From positions 1,350 to 55,000 of the forward strand of contig NZ_LMGY01000012.1 in the NCBI RefSeq assembly GCF_001427585.1: a stretch of 53,651 nucleotides of DNA, written 5' to 3'. The position numbers and the translations under genes were made by a program. This document shows, piece by piece, positions 25,949 through 36,163 of this stretch. The notes beneath the pieces were generated by a model, which was not told where the DNA came from, searched no databases, and worked only from the letters and a program-made list of their open reading frames with translations. The stretch is from Pseudoxanthomonas sp. Root630. Lineage in GTDB: Bacteria; Pseudomonadota; Gammaproteobacteria; Xanthomonadales; Xanthomonadaceae. Each line of letters begins with the position of its first letter. Within the stretch, counting starts at the first letter, position 1.

Positions 25949-26917
25949 TCAGCGTTCGGAATGGCCGCTCTCATCGTAATCGCGGCGCTCGAACAGGTGG
26001 GGCTGGATCAGTTCGATGAAGGCGCGCGCCTGCGGCGAGAGGAACTTGCCCTTGCGCACCACCACGCCATAGCTGCGCGACGGGAACCATTGCGCCAGCG
26101 AGCGTGCGGCAAGCCGGTCGCGGTCGGCATCGGTCAGGCAGATCGAGGCGATGATCGAAATGCCCATGCCCATGCTGACGTACTGCTTGATCACTTCCCA
26201 GCCGCCAACCTCCAGCGCGACGGTGTAGGGCACGCGCGCCTGCTGGAACACCAGGTCCACCAGCCGGTAGGTGATCAGCCGTTTCGGCGGCAGGATCAGT
26301 CCGTAGGGCGAGAGATCCTCCAGGCGCAGATCGCGCTTCTTCGCCAGCGGATGGTCCGGCGGCGTGATCAGCATCGGCTCGAAGCGGTAGACCGGCGCGT
26401 AGCTGAGGTCGGCCGGCACATCGAGCACCGAGCCCACCGCCAGGTCCACGGCATCCGAGCGCAGCAGGTCGGTGCCGTCCGCGGTGGCGGCGTTGTGGAG
26501 GGTCAGCTTCACGTCCGGGTGCTCCTGGCGGAAGTGCTCCACGATCTTCGGCAGCAGGTAGAGGATGGTCGAGCTGTTGGCCGCCACGTTCAGTTCGCCG
26601 GCCTCCAGCCCGCTGACCTTTTCCCGGAACGTCGCGTCCAGCCCGTCCAGGCCCGCCACCAGCGGCTGCGCCAGTTCGTACAGCACCTGGCCTTCCCGGC
26701 TGGGGGTCAGCCGGCGTCCGCTGCGCTCGAACAGCGTGATCCCCAGGTCCCGTTCCAGTGCCTGCAACTGCAGGGTGATGGCGGGCTGGCTGACGAAAAG
26801 CGCCTCGGCGGCCCGCGACACCGACCCCAACCGGACCGTCTGGCAGAAGGCGCGGAGCGGCTTCAACCGGTCGGATTTGTAGGGAAATCGGGGGGTTGGC
26901 GCTTCTTTAGAGCTCAC
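25949..26917 (-). CDS. LysR-family regulator next to the glyoxylate shunt
   Basis: A 322-residue LysR-type regulator, with CysB-like overall form. The N-terminal winged HTH (about 18-78) has AFCQTVRLGSVSRAAEALFVSQPAITLQLQ spread over its helices, and a LysR substrate-binding domain follows. It is divergent from aceB, which makes control of aceB-aceA the likely job; the effector is unknown. The start is a GTG at 26917 with no Shine-Dalgarno and no nearby ATG. A TATAAT on the minus strand lies 10 bases before it, so the message may be leaderless. Confidence 0.85.
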   Translation of the reverse strand: MSSKEAPTPRFPYKSDRLKPLRAFCQTVRLGSVSRAAEALFVSQPAITLQLQALERDLGITLFERSGRRLTPSREGQVLYELAQPLVAGLDGLDATFREKVSGLEAGELNVAANSSTILYLLPKIVEHFRQEHPDVKLTLHNAATADGTDLLRSDAVDLAVGSVLDVPADLSYAPVYRFEPMLITPPDHPLAKKRDLRLEDLSPYGLILPPKRLITYRLVDLVFQQARVPYTVALEVGGWEVIKQYVSMGMGISIIASICLTDADRDRLAARSLAQWFPSRSYGVVVRKGKFLSPQARAFIELIQPHLFERRDYDESGHSER

Positions 26918-26944
26918 GGTCTAATCAATTATAAGTCCAGCTTA

Positions 26945-26974
26945 TTTTGTGCATTGACAAAACTGTTTTGTCAA
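26945..26974. promoter_or_regulatory. palindrome array between the LysR gene and aceB
   Basis: A perfect inverted repeat TTGACAAAA (26954-26962), CTG, TTTTGTCAA (26966-26974). An additional TTTTGT at 26945-26950 faces ACAAAA at 26957-26962, so three copies of a TTTTGT/ACAAAA half-site alternate over 30 bp. It sits 28-57 bases from the LysR gene start and 54-83 bases from the aceB ATG. Best guess: the operator that the LysR protein uses to control aceB and itself. Confidence 0.65.
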
Positions 26975-27027
26975 ATAATTGGGGGCGGGAGCACTGTGCG
27001 TCTCCAGCAAGACGCCAGGAGACGCCC

Positions 27028-28659
27028 ATGTCCGCCACCGCTTTCGCCCTGCCGCCGCGCGATCCGCGCGCCGACCGCCCCACCCCCGGCATCGCCCTGA
27101 CCGCAAACGTTGCGGGCCAGGACGCCCTGCTGCCGCCTGGCGCGCTGGCCCTGCTCGTCTCGTTGCATCGTGCGATCGAGCCGGAGCGCCAGGCCCGGCT
27201 GGCGGCCCGCCGCGCGCGGCAGTCGTTCTTCGATGCCGGCGGCCTGCCGGACTTCCGCGAGGACACCCGCAGCATCCGCGAGGGCGACTGGGCCGTCGCG
27301 CCGGTCCCGGCCGCCCTGCAGGACCGCCGGGTGGAGATCACCGGCCCGGTCGACCCGAAGATGGTCATCAACGCGCTGAACTCGGGCGCGAAGGTGTTCA
27401 TGGCCGACTTCGAGGATTCCACCTCGCCGACCTGGCAGAACCTGCTGACCGGCCAGCGCGCGCTGATCGGCGCCGTCCAGGGCGACCTCGAGTTCACCTC
27501 CGACGCCGGCAAGCACTACGCACTGAAGCCGCAGAACGAACAGGCCGTGCTGCTGGTGCGCCCGCGCGGCTGGCACCTGGACGAAAAACACGTGCTGATC
27601 GACGGCGCGCCGATCGCCGGCGGGTTGTTCGACGTCGCCGTGTTCGCCTGGCACAACGCCCGCGCGCTGCAGGCGCGCGATCGCGGCCCGTACTTCTACC
27701 TGCCCAAGCTGCAGAGCATGGAAGAGGCCGCGCTGTGGGAAACCGCGCTGTCGCACATCGAGGCCGCGCTGGGCCTGCCGCATGGGCAGATGAAGGTCAC
27801 CGTGCTGATCGAGACGCTGCCGGCCGTGTTCGAGATGCACGAAATCCTGCATGCGCTGCGCGAGCGCATCGTCGGCCTGAACTGCGGCCGCTGGGACTAC
27901 ATCTTTTCCTACCTGAAGACCTTCCGCCGCCACGCCGACAAGGTGTTGCCCGAGCGCGGCCAGGTGACGATGACGCAGCCGTTCCTGAAGGCCTATTCGG
28001 AACTGCTGATCCAGACCTGCCATCGCCGCGGCGCGCACGCGATGGGTGGCATGGCCGCGCAGATCCCGATCAGCAACGACGAAGCCGCCAACGAACAGGC
28101 CCTGGCCCGCGTGCGTGCCGACAAGCTGCGCGAAGTCACCGCCGGCCATGACGGTACCTGGGTGGCGCACCCGGCGCTGATCCCGGTGGCAAGAACCATT
28201 TTCGACGAGCACATGCCGCAGCCGAACCAGCGCAGCGTGCAGCGTGAAGACGTGGCGGTCACGCGCGACGACCTGATCCGCCCGTCCACCGGCACCATCA
28301 CGCGCGCCGGTTTCGAAGGCAACGTGGAAGTCTGCGTGCGCTACCTGGCCGCGTGGCTGGACGGCAACGGCTGCGTGCCGATCCACTGGCTGATGGAAGA
28401 CGCCGCCACCGCCGAGATCTCGCGCACGCAGATCTGGCAGTGGCTGCACACCGCCGACGTGCACCTGTGCGACGGCACCCAGATCGACTACGCGCTGCTG
28501 CAGCGCACGCTGGCCGCCTTGCCCGCGAAGCTGGGCGACCACGCGCGCCTGCCGGGCGGCGAGCGCATCTCCGAAGCGATCGCCCTGCTCGACCACCTGA
28601 GCCGCGCCGACGAGCTGGCCGACTTCCTGACCTTGCCCGCGTACGACCGCATCGACTGA
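27028..28659 (+). CDS. aceB: malate synthase A
   Basis: A 543-residue malate synthase of the A isoform. It condenses glyoxylate with acetyl-CoA to malate, the second glyoxylate-bypass step. Recognisable blocks are [54 protein letters not shown] (active-site Arg/Asp/Glu region) and GGMAAQIPI. Length is as expected for AceB. CCAGGAGACGCCC gives a ribosome-binding site before the ATG at 27028. It is followed 65 bases later by aceA, forming the aceBA unit divergent from the LysR gene. Just around the stop codon a 12-bp unit (GCATCGACTGAC) is repeated almost three times. Confidence 0.96.
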   Translation: MSATAFALPPRDPRADRPTPGIALTANVAGQDALLPPGALALLVSLHRAIEPERQARLAARRARQSFFDAGGLPDFREDTRSIREGDWAVAPVPAALQDRRVEITGPVDPKMVINALNSGAKVFMADFEDSTSPTWQNLLTGQRALIGAVQGDLEFTSDAGKHYALKPQNEQAVLLVRPRGWHLDEKHVLIDGAPIAGGLFDVAVFAWHNARALQARDRGPYFYLPKLQSMEEAALWETALSHIEAALGLPHGQMKVTVLIETLPAVFEMHEILHALRERIVGLNCGRWDYIFSYLKTFRRHADKVLPERGQVTMTQPFLKAYSELLIQTCHRRGAHAMGGMAAQIPISNDEAANEQALARVRADKLREVTAGHDGTWVAHPALIPVARTIFDEHMPQPNQRSVQREDVAVTRDDLIRPSTGTITRAGFEGNVEVCVRYLAAWLDGNGCVPIHWLMEDAATAEISRTQIWQWLHTADVHLCDGTQIDYALLQRTLAALPAKLGDHARLPGGERISEAIALLDHLSRADELADFLTLPAYDRID

Positions 28660-28724
28660 CGCATCGACTGACGCATCGACCGATCACCCCCACCACGACG
28701 CCCCACGACGAAAGAGAGCCCGCC

Positions 28725-30059
28725 ATGAGCACCAAGCAACAGCAGATCGACGCCATCCAGCAAGACTGGGACAGCAATCCGCGCTGGACCGGCGTGAAGC
28801 GCGACTACGCCGCCGCCGACGTCGTCCGCCTGCGCGGCAGCCTGCAGCCGGAATACACCCTGGCCCGCCGCGGCGCCGAGAAGCTGTGGAAGCTCGTCAA
28901 CGGCGAGGCGAAGAAGGGCTACGTCAACGCGTTCGGCGCGATCAGCGCGGGCCAGGCGATGCAGCAGGCCAAGGCCGGCCTGGAAGCCGTGTACCTGTCC
29001 GGCTGGCAGGTCGCCGCCGACGGCAACACCTCCGAGACCATGTACCCCGACCAGTCGCTGTATGCGTACGACTCGGTGCCGACGATGGTCCGCCGCATCA
29101 ACAACACGTTCCAGCGCGCCGACGAGATCCAGTGGAAGAACCTCTGCGACGGCAAGGCGAACGAAGCCGACGCGATCGACTTCTTCCTGCCCATCGTCGC
29201 CGACGGCGAGGCCGGCTTCGGTGGCGTGCTGAACGCCTACGAGCTGATGAAGAACATGATCGTCGCCGGTGCCGCGGGCGTGCATTTCGAAGACCAGCTG
29301 GCCGCGGTGAAGAAGTGCGGCCACATGGGCGGCAAAGTGCTGGTGCCCACGCAGGAAGCCGTGCAGAAGCTGCAGGCCGCGCGCCTGGCCGCCGACGTGC
29401 TGGGCGTGCCGACCATCGTGCTGGCGCGCACCGATGCCGAGGCCGCCAACCTGCTGACCTCGGATTTCGATGCCAACGACCAGCCCTTCGTTACCGGCCA
29501 GCGCACGGCGGAAGGCTTCTACCGGGTGAAGAACGGCCTGGAACAGGCGATCAGCCGCGGCATCGCCTACGCGCCGTACGCCGACCTGGTGTGGTGCGAA
29601 ACCGGCACGCCGGACATCGGCTTCGCCCGCGAGTTCGCCCAGGCGGTGCACGCCAGGCATCCGGGCAAGCTGCTGTCGTACAACTGCTCGCCCAGCTTCA
29701 ACTGGAAGAAGAACCTGGACGATGCGCAGATCGCGCGCTTCCAGGATGAGCTGTCGGCGCTGGGCTACAAGTACCAGTTCATCACCCTGGCCGGCATCCA
29801 CATCAACTGGTTCAACACCTTCAAGTTCGCCCACGACTACGCGCGTGGCGAGGGCATGAAGCATTACGTCGAACAGGTGCAGGAAGCCGAGTTCGCCGCG
29901 CGCGAGAAGGGCTACACCTTCGTTTCGCACCAGCAGGAAGTGGGCGCGGGTTACTTCGACGACGTCACCACCGTCATCCAGGGCGGCAGCTCCAGCGTCA
30001 CCGCGCTGAAGGGCTCGACCGAGGAAGAGCAGTTCTACGAAAAGGAAAAGGCGGCCTGA
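28725..30059 (+). CDS. aceA: isocitrate lyase
   Basis: A 444-residue isocitrate lyase, which splits isocitrate into glyoxylate and succinate. The signature active-site loop KKCGHMGGK is at about 195-203 with the catalytic Cys at about 198. Further blocks are [30 protein letters not shown] and NCSPSFNW. It is expected to be a homotetrameric cytoplasmic enzyme. With aceB it allows growth on acetate and fatty acids, and could consume the acetate made by the ald-adh cassette 15 kb upstream in the window. A strong terminator follows. Confidence 0.97.
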   Translation: MSTKQQQIDAIQQDWDSNPRWTGVKRDYAAADVVRLRGSLQPEYTLARRGAEKLWKLVNGEAKKGYVNAFGAISAGQAMQQAKAGLEAVYLSGWQVAADGNTSETMYPDQSLYAYDSVPTMVRRINNTFQRADEIQWKNLCDGKANEADAIDFFLPIVADGEAGFGGVLNAYELMKNMIVAGAAGVHFEDQLAAVKKCGHMGGKVLVPTQEAVQKLQAARLAADVLGVPTIVLARTDAEAANLLTSDFDANDQPFVTGQRTAEGFYRVKNGLEQAISRGIAYAPYADLVWCETGTPDIGFAREFAQAVHARHPGKLLSYNCSPSFNWKKNLDDAQIARFQDELSALGYKYQFITLAGIHINWFNTFKFAHDYARGEGMKHYVEQVQEAEFAAREKGYTFVSHQQEVGAGYFDDVTTVIQGGSSSVTALKGSTEEEQFYEKEKAA

Positions 30060-30084
30060 GCGCCGCCGGCAGGGATGCGCGCAA

Positions 30085-30117
30085 AGAAACGCCGGCGTTC
30101 GCCGGCGTTTCTCTTTT
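30085..30117. terminator. rho-independent terminator after aceA
   Basis: AGAAACGCCGGCG (30085-30097) and CGCCGGCGTTTCT (30100-30112) form a perfect 13-bp stem with a TT centre, followed by CTTTT. The A-run on the left side gives a T-tract on the other strand, so it can end transcripts from both directions, including the convergent S9 peptidase gene. Confidence 0.9.
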
Positions 30118-30144
30118 CTGGCATGGAAGGAAGGAGGGGCAGAC

Positions 30145-32205
30145 TTACTTCTTCACTTCCTGCGTATGGCCCTTCAGCGCATCGGCCAGGCCCGGCACGC
30201 CGTTGGCGCCCGTCGGCACGCTGATGCTCGAACCGGTGAAGTCCTTGCCGATCGGCTCGGCGCGACCGCCCAGGCACTGGGCGAGGAAGCCTTCGGTCAC
30301 GGCGTTGAACGCCTTGTTGTTCTCCGGCCGCGCGAAGCCATGGCCTTCGTCGGGGAACAGCACGTAGGTCACCGGGATGTTCTTGGCCTGCATCGCCTTG
30401 ACGATCTGGTCGCTCTCGTCCTGCTTCACGCGCGGGTCGTTCGCGCCCTGGCCGATCAGCAGCGGCTTCTTGATCTGGTCGGCGCGGGTCAGCGGCGAAC
30501 GTTCGGTCAGCCATGCCTTGCCGGCGTCGGTGCGCGGATCGCCCATGCGCTTGGCAAGTTGCTCGAAGAAGCTGGCCCAATACGGCGGTACGGTGCTGAG
30601 CAGCGTGTTGAGATTGGACGGGCCGACGATGTCCACGCCGCAGGCGAACGCATCCGGCGTGAACGTCAGGCCGGCCAGCGTGGCGTAGCCGCCATAACTG
30701 CCGCCCATGATCGCGACCTGCTCTTGCGTGGTGACGCCCTGCTTGACCGCCCACTGCACGGCATCGATCAGGTCGTCGTGCATCTTGCCGGCCCATTCGC
30801 CGTTGCCGGCGTTGGTGAACGCCTTGCCGAAGCCGGTGGAGCCGCGGAAGTTGACCGACAGCACCGCGTAGCCGCGGTTGGCCAGCCACTGGTTGTAGCC
30901 GCCATAGCCGTAGGAGTCGCGTGCCCACGGGCCGCCGTGGACCAGCAGCACCAGCGGCACCGGCGCATCGGCCTTGCCGTCGTTGTTCGCGTCGGCGCTG
31001 CGCGGCAGGGTGAGGTAGCTGACCAGCGTCTTGCTATCGCGCGAGGCGATCTCCACCGGCCACTGCGGTACCAGGGGCTTGCCTTCCAGCTTAGGGCGCG
31101 CGGAGAACAACTTGGTCAGCGTGCCGGCGGGGCGGTCGTAGCGGTAATAGACGAGCGGCGCTTCGGCTGCCGAATAGGCGACGATCCAGGTCTTGTCGTC
31201 CAGCGTGCGGGTGTTGACGGACACATCGCCCGGGCCGATCGCCTCCAGCTTCTCCAGGTCGGCGCGGATCGACGGATCGACCACTTTCCATTCGTCGCGC
31301 AGGTAGTCCACCGACACGGCCTGCACCTTGCCGGTCGCCGGATCCGCCAGGCTGCCGCCGACGTCGGCACGCGCGTCTTCCAGCACCAGCGTGCGCTTGC
31401 CGCTGGCCACGTCCACCGCGAACAGCGCGGCGGTATTGCGGCCGCGCGAATCGGTGAAGTACAGCGTCTTGCCGTCCAGCGTCAGGCCGCCAGGGCTGGT
31501 GGTCAGCACGTCTTCGAACGGGATGTCGTCGAACTTCTCCCAGCCGCCGTTGGCGCCGCGCTTCAGCACGTCCGCGCCGCCGTCAGGACGCGAGCGCTGG
31601 GCGTACTTGAGGGTGTAGTCGGCGTCGGCGATGTAGCCGGCGATCTGCGCATCGTTCTTCTCCAGCAGCGTGCGCGTGCCGCTGGCGAGGTCGACCTTGT
31701 AGACGTCGTGCCACTGCGCGTCGCGGTCGTTCATGCCGACCAGAATCGTGCCGGGGTGCTTCGGGCTCAGGCCGGCGACCTGCGCGGTGGTCTTCGGGAA
31801 GGGCGTCAGGTCTTTCGCCTGCCCGGTCTTCAGGTCGACGGCGTACAGGTGGAAGTCCTCGTCGCCGCCGCTGTCGCGGAGGTACAACAGCGTGTCCGGG
31901 TTGTACGACCAGAAATAACTGCGGATACCGCGCGCCTTGTCCTGGGTGACGGCCTTGGCCTGCGCAGGATTGTTGGCAGGAGCGACCCAGACGTTGAGCA
32001 CGCCGTCGACGGCGGCGACCCAGCTGAGGTATTTGCCGTCGGGACTGAGCTGCACGTTGGCGCGTTCGGGATTGCCGAACAGCGCGTCGCGCGCGATCAG
32101 CTCGGTACCGGCGATGCGGTCGGCCGCGGACGGCGCGGCCTGCGCAGCGAGGGCGAATGCGACGGTCGAGGCCAGCAGCGTGAGACGGAATGCGGTGTGG
32201 CGCAT
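30145..32205 (-). CDS. exported S9-family prolyl oligopeptidase-like peptidase
   Basis: A 686-residue serine peptidase. A signal peptide (LLASTVAFALAAQA) is followed by a beta-propeller half (repeated short strands, many SPDG-like turns) and then the catalytic alpha/beta-hydrolase domain. The nucleophile is in GGSYGGYA (Ser about 503). The acid lies near NDPRVK and the His in DEGHGF (about 620). Family members release di- and tripeptides or act as acylaminoacyl-peptidases, probably here in the periplasm. The start is ATG 32205 because GGAG lies 9 bases upstream and the signal peptide begins there; the frame continues upstream without coding character. Confidence 0.88.
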   Translation of the reverse strand: MRHTAFRLTLLASTVAFALAAQAAPSAADRIAGTELIARDALFGNPERANVQLSPDGKYLSWVAAVDGVLNVWVAPANNPAQAKAVTQDKARGIRSYFWSYNPDTLLYLRDSGGDEDFHLYAVDLKTGQAKDLTPFPKTTAQVAGLSPKHPGTILVGMNDRDAQWHDVYKVDLASGTRTLLEKNDAQIAGYIADADYTLKYAQRSRPDGGADVLKRGANGGWEKFDDIPFEDVLTTSPGGLTLDGKTLYFTDSRGRNTAALFAVDVASGKRTLVLEDARADVGGSLADPATGKVQAVSVDYLRDEWKVVDPSIRADLEKLEAIGPGDVSVNTRTLDDKTWIVAYSAAEAPLVYYRYDRPAGTLTKLFSARPKLEGKPLVPQWPVEIASRDSKTLVSYLTLPRSADANNDGKADAPVPLVLLVHGGPWARDSYGYGGYNQWLANRGYAVLSVNFRGSTGFGKAFTNAGNGEWAGKMHDDLIDAVQWAVKQGVTTQEQVAIMGGSYGGYATLAGLTFTPDAFACGVDIVGPSNLNTLLSTVPPYWASFFEQLAKRMGDPRTDAGKAWLTERSPLTRADQIKKPLLIGQGANDPRVKQDESDQIVKAMQAKNIPVTYVLFPDEGHGFARPENNKAFNAVTEGFLAQCLGGRAEPIGKDFTGSSISVPTGANGVPGLADALKGHTQEVKK

Positions 32206-32311
32206 GGGCGGACTCCAGGATGGCAAGGAAGGGACAGCGGACAAGACGTCCGCCGGCGCGATGTGTGACCCGAGTAGACCACACCCCACCTTCCACCGCC
32301 GTGGCCGGACG

Positions 32312-34617
<2,306 letters not shown>

Positions 34618-34629
34618 GGGTTGCCGCCG

Positions 34630-34992
34630 ATGACGCGCAGCGAGTTCAAGAACCGTCTGACGAAAGCACTCGAGCATCTCGAGGCGACCGGCATGCGACG
34701 CAGCATGTATGCGCCACCCATGTTCCGGCTTCTCTGGAAGATGGGCGTGCGGGTACCACCCCCGCATATGAATGGCTTCATCGCCAACGTCGTGATGATG
34801 GGGGTGTTCTTCGCGGTGTCCTGGGGACTGGTGATGTGGCTGATTCTGTGGTCCTGGCAGGGCAAGCCGTTCTCCATGATGGCCACCGTGTCGGCCGTGG
34901 CGGGCCTGCTGTTCGGCTTGCTCACCGCATCCTCCATGGCCTATCAGGCACGCCAGCACGAAGTGCCGCGCTGGCAAACCCTGGGTCCCTGA
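34630..34992 (+). CDS. DUF6404-type small membrane protein
   Basis: A 120-residue protein with an N-terminal amphipathic region (EFKNRLTKALEHLEATGMRR), a conserved PPMFRLLWKMGVRVPPPH segment and two hydrophobic helices (VVMMGVFFAVSWGLVMWLIL and MMATVSAVAGLLFGLLTA). This matches what I recall of DUF6404. Function unknown. GAGGG overlapping the glnB stop codon is its ribosome-binding site, so expression is tied to the P-II gene. Confidence 0.7.
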   Translation: MTRSEFKNRLTKALEHLEATGMRRSMYAPPMFRLLWKMGVRVPPPHMNGFIANVVMMGVFFAVSWGLVMWLILWSWQGKPFSMMATVSAVAGLLFGLLTASSMAYQARQHEVPRWQTLGP

Positions 34993-35007
34993 AAAGACCC
35001 CGCCCAA

Positions 35008-35046
35008 TAAAAAAAAGGCCCCGCAGTGCGAGGCCTTCTCTTTGTA
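35008..35046 (-). terminator. rho-independent terminator of speE
   Basis: AAGGCC (35015-35020) pairs with GGCCTT (35032-35037), with an inner CGC/GCG pairing around AGT. On the minus strand the hairpin is followed by eight Ts (complement of the A-run at about 35009-35016). It ends speE and probably also helps stop the convergent glnB-DUF6404 transcript. Confidence 0.8.
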
Positions 35047-35060
35047 CCGTACGGCGGGGC

Positions 35061-35918
35061 TTACTCGCCCAGCGCCTTCGCCACGAACGGCGGCGCCACC
35101 AGCACGCCCGTGTGCAGGTGCGCGGTGTAATACAGCGTGTCGAACGGCTTCGCCGCCGCGTCCGCCTGGCGGAACGCGAAGTCCGCGCCGGCCTGCTTGC
35201 TGGCCACGGTGACGCTCCACCAGCCGGTCGGGTAGCACGGTTGCGGGAACGGCAGCGTCTTGAACGACTGGAAGCCGGCCTTGCCCATCTCCGCGCGCAT
35301 GTCCTTGATCAGGTCCAGCAGCGCCAGCGGCGATTCGGACTGCTGCACCAGCAGGCCATCCGGCTTCAGCGCGCGGAAGCAGCTTTCGAAGAACGCCTTG
35401 TTGAACAGGCCCTCCGCCGGGCCGACCGGATCGGTCGAGTCGACGATGACCACGTCCACGCTGCCGGGCTCGCAGTTGGCCATGTAGGCCACGCCGTCGT
35501 CGAACAGCAGCTCGGCGCGCGGGTCGTTGTTCGATTCGCACAGCTCGGGGAAGTACTTCTCCGCCATGCGCGTGACCTGTTCGTCGATGTCGCACTGCGT
35601 GGCCGTCTCCACGCCCGGGTGCTTCAGCACCTCGCGCAGCGTGCCGCAATCGCCGCCGCCGATGATCACCACGCGCTTGGGCGCGGCGTGGGTGAACAAC
35701 ACCGGGTGGGCGATCATCTCGTGGTAGAAGAAGTTGTCCTTCGTCGTCAGCATCATCGCGCCGTCGATGACCATCAGCTTGCCCCAGTCGGTGCTGTCGT
35801 AGATCTCGATCTTCTGGAACGGCGACTGCACTTCGTCCAGCTTGGCGGTGGTGCGGAAGCCGATGGCCGAGCCGGTGTGCTCGAAGTGTTCGATGAACCA
35901 GGTGTCGTTGGCGGTCAT
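35061..35918 (-). CDS. speE: spermidine synthase
   Basis: A 285-residue aminopropyltransferase, normal length. It transfers the aminopropyl group of decarboxylated SAM to putrescine. Motifs are QKIEIYDSTDWGKLMVIDG, the SAM-binding VVIIGGGDCGTLREVLKH, ATQCDIDEQV and the catalytic-Asp block VVIVDSTDPVGPAEGLF. The ATG at 35918 starts the conserved MTANDTWF. It is divergent from speA, so polyamine synthesis genes are paired across a repeat-bearing intergenic region. A SAM decarboxylase gene is not in the window. Confidence 0.95.
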   Translation of the reverse strand: MTANDTWFIEHFEHTGSAIGFRTTAKLDEVQSPFQKIEIYDSTDWGKLMVIDGAMMLTTKDNFFYHEMIAHPVLFTHAAPKRVVIIGGGDCGTLREVLKHPGVETATQCDIDEQVTRMAEKYFPELCESNNDPRAELLFDDGVAYMANCEPGSVDVVIVDSTDPVGPAEGLFNKAFFESCFRALKPDGLLVQQSESPLALLDLIKDMRAEMGKAGFQSFKTLPFPQPCYPTGWWSVTVASKQAGADFAFRQADAAAKPFDTLYYTAHLHTGVLVAPPFVAKALGE

Positions 35919-35955
35919 GGGGCGATGTCCTGCGTGTGGAAGGCGAAAGCGGTTT

Positions 35956-36077
35956 CCTTCTCCCGTCGGGAGAAGGTGGCGCGCAGCGCCGGATGAGAGT
36001 GCGGCGAATGCAGCGACGTCCGGTGATCCGGATGTCGCCGGACCCTCACCCCAACCCCTCTCCCGACGGGAGAGGGG
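35956..36077. repeat. REP/BIME-like palindromic pair between speE and speA
   Basis: Two related perfect palindromes face each other: CCTTCTCCCG/CGGGAGAAGG (35956-35976) and CCCCTCTCCCG/CGGGAGAGGGG (36055-36077). A third stem, CGACGTCCGG with CCGGATGTCG (one wobble), lies at 36014-36037. The CCCTCACCCCAACCCCTCTCCCG-type arm is a dispersed repeat familiar in Xanthomonadaceae and pseudomonads. The element would fold into three hairpins, could stabilise or terminate transcripts, and separates the two divergent polyamine genes. Mobilisation by a RAYT transposase is likely for the family, but no RAYT gene is in the window. Confidence 0.75.
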
Positions 36078-36163
36078 CTTCGGCGAGGCGGCGCATTGTA
36101 ACGGACCCATGTGACCGCAGCCTGTAGAATGCGCGTCCGTTCGCCCCACCCCTGGAAACCGCC

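Noticed and set aside
28649..28680. Almost three copies of a 12-bp unit around the aceB stop codon
   Set aside because: Noted as a short slippage-type tandem repeat (GCATCGACTGAC). Too small and too simple to suggest an element, although a change in copy number could alter the aceB-aceA spacing.
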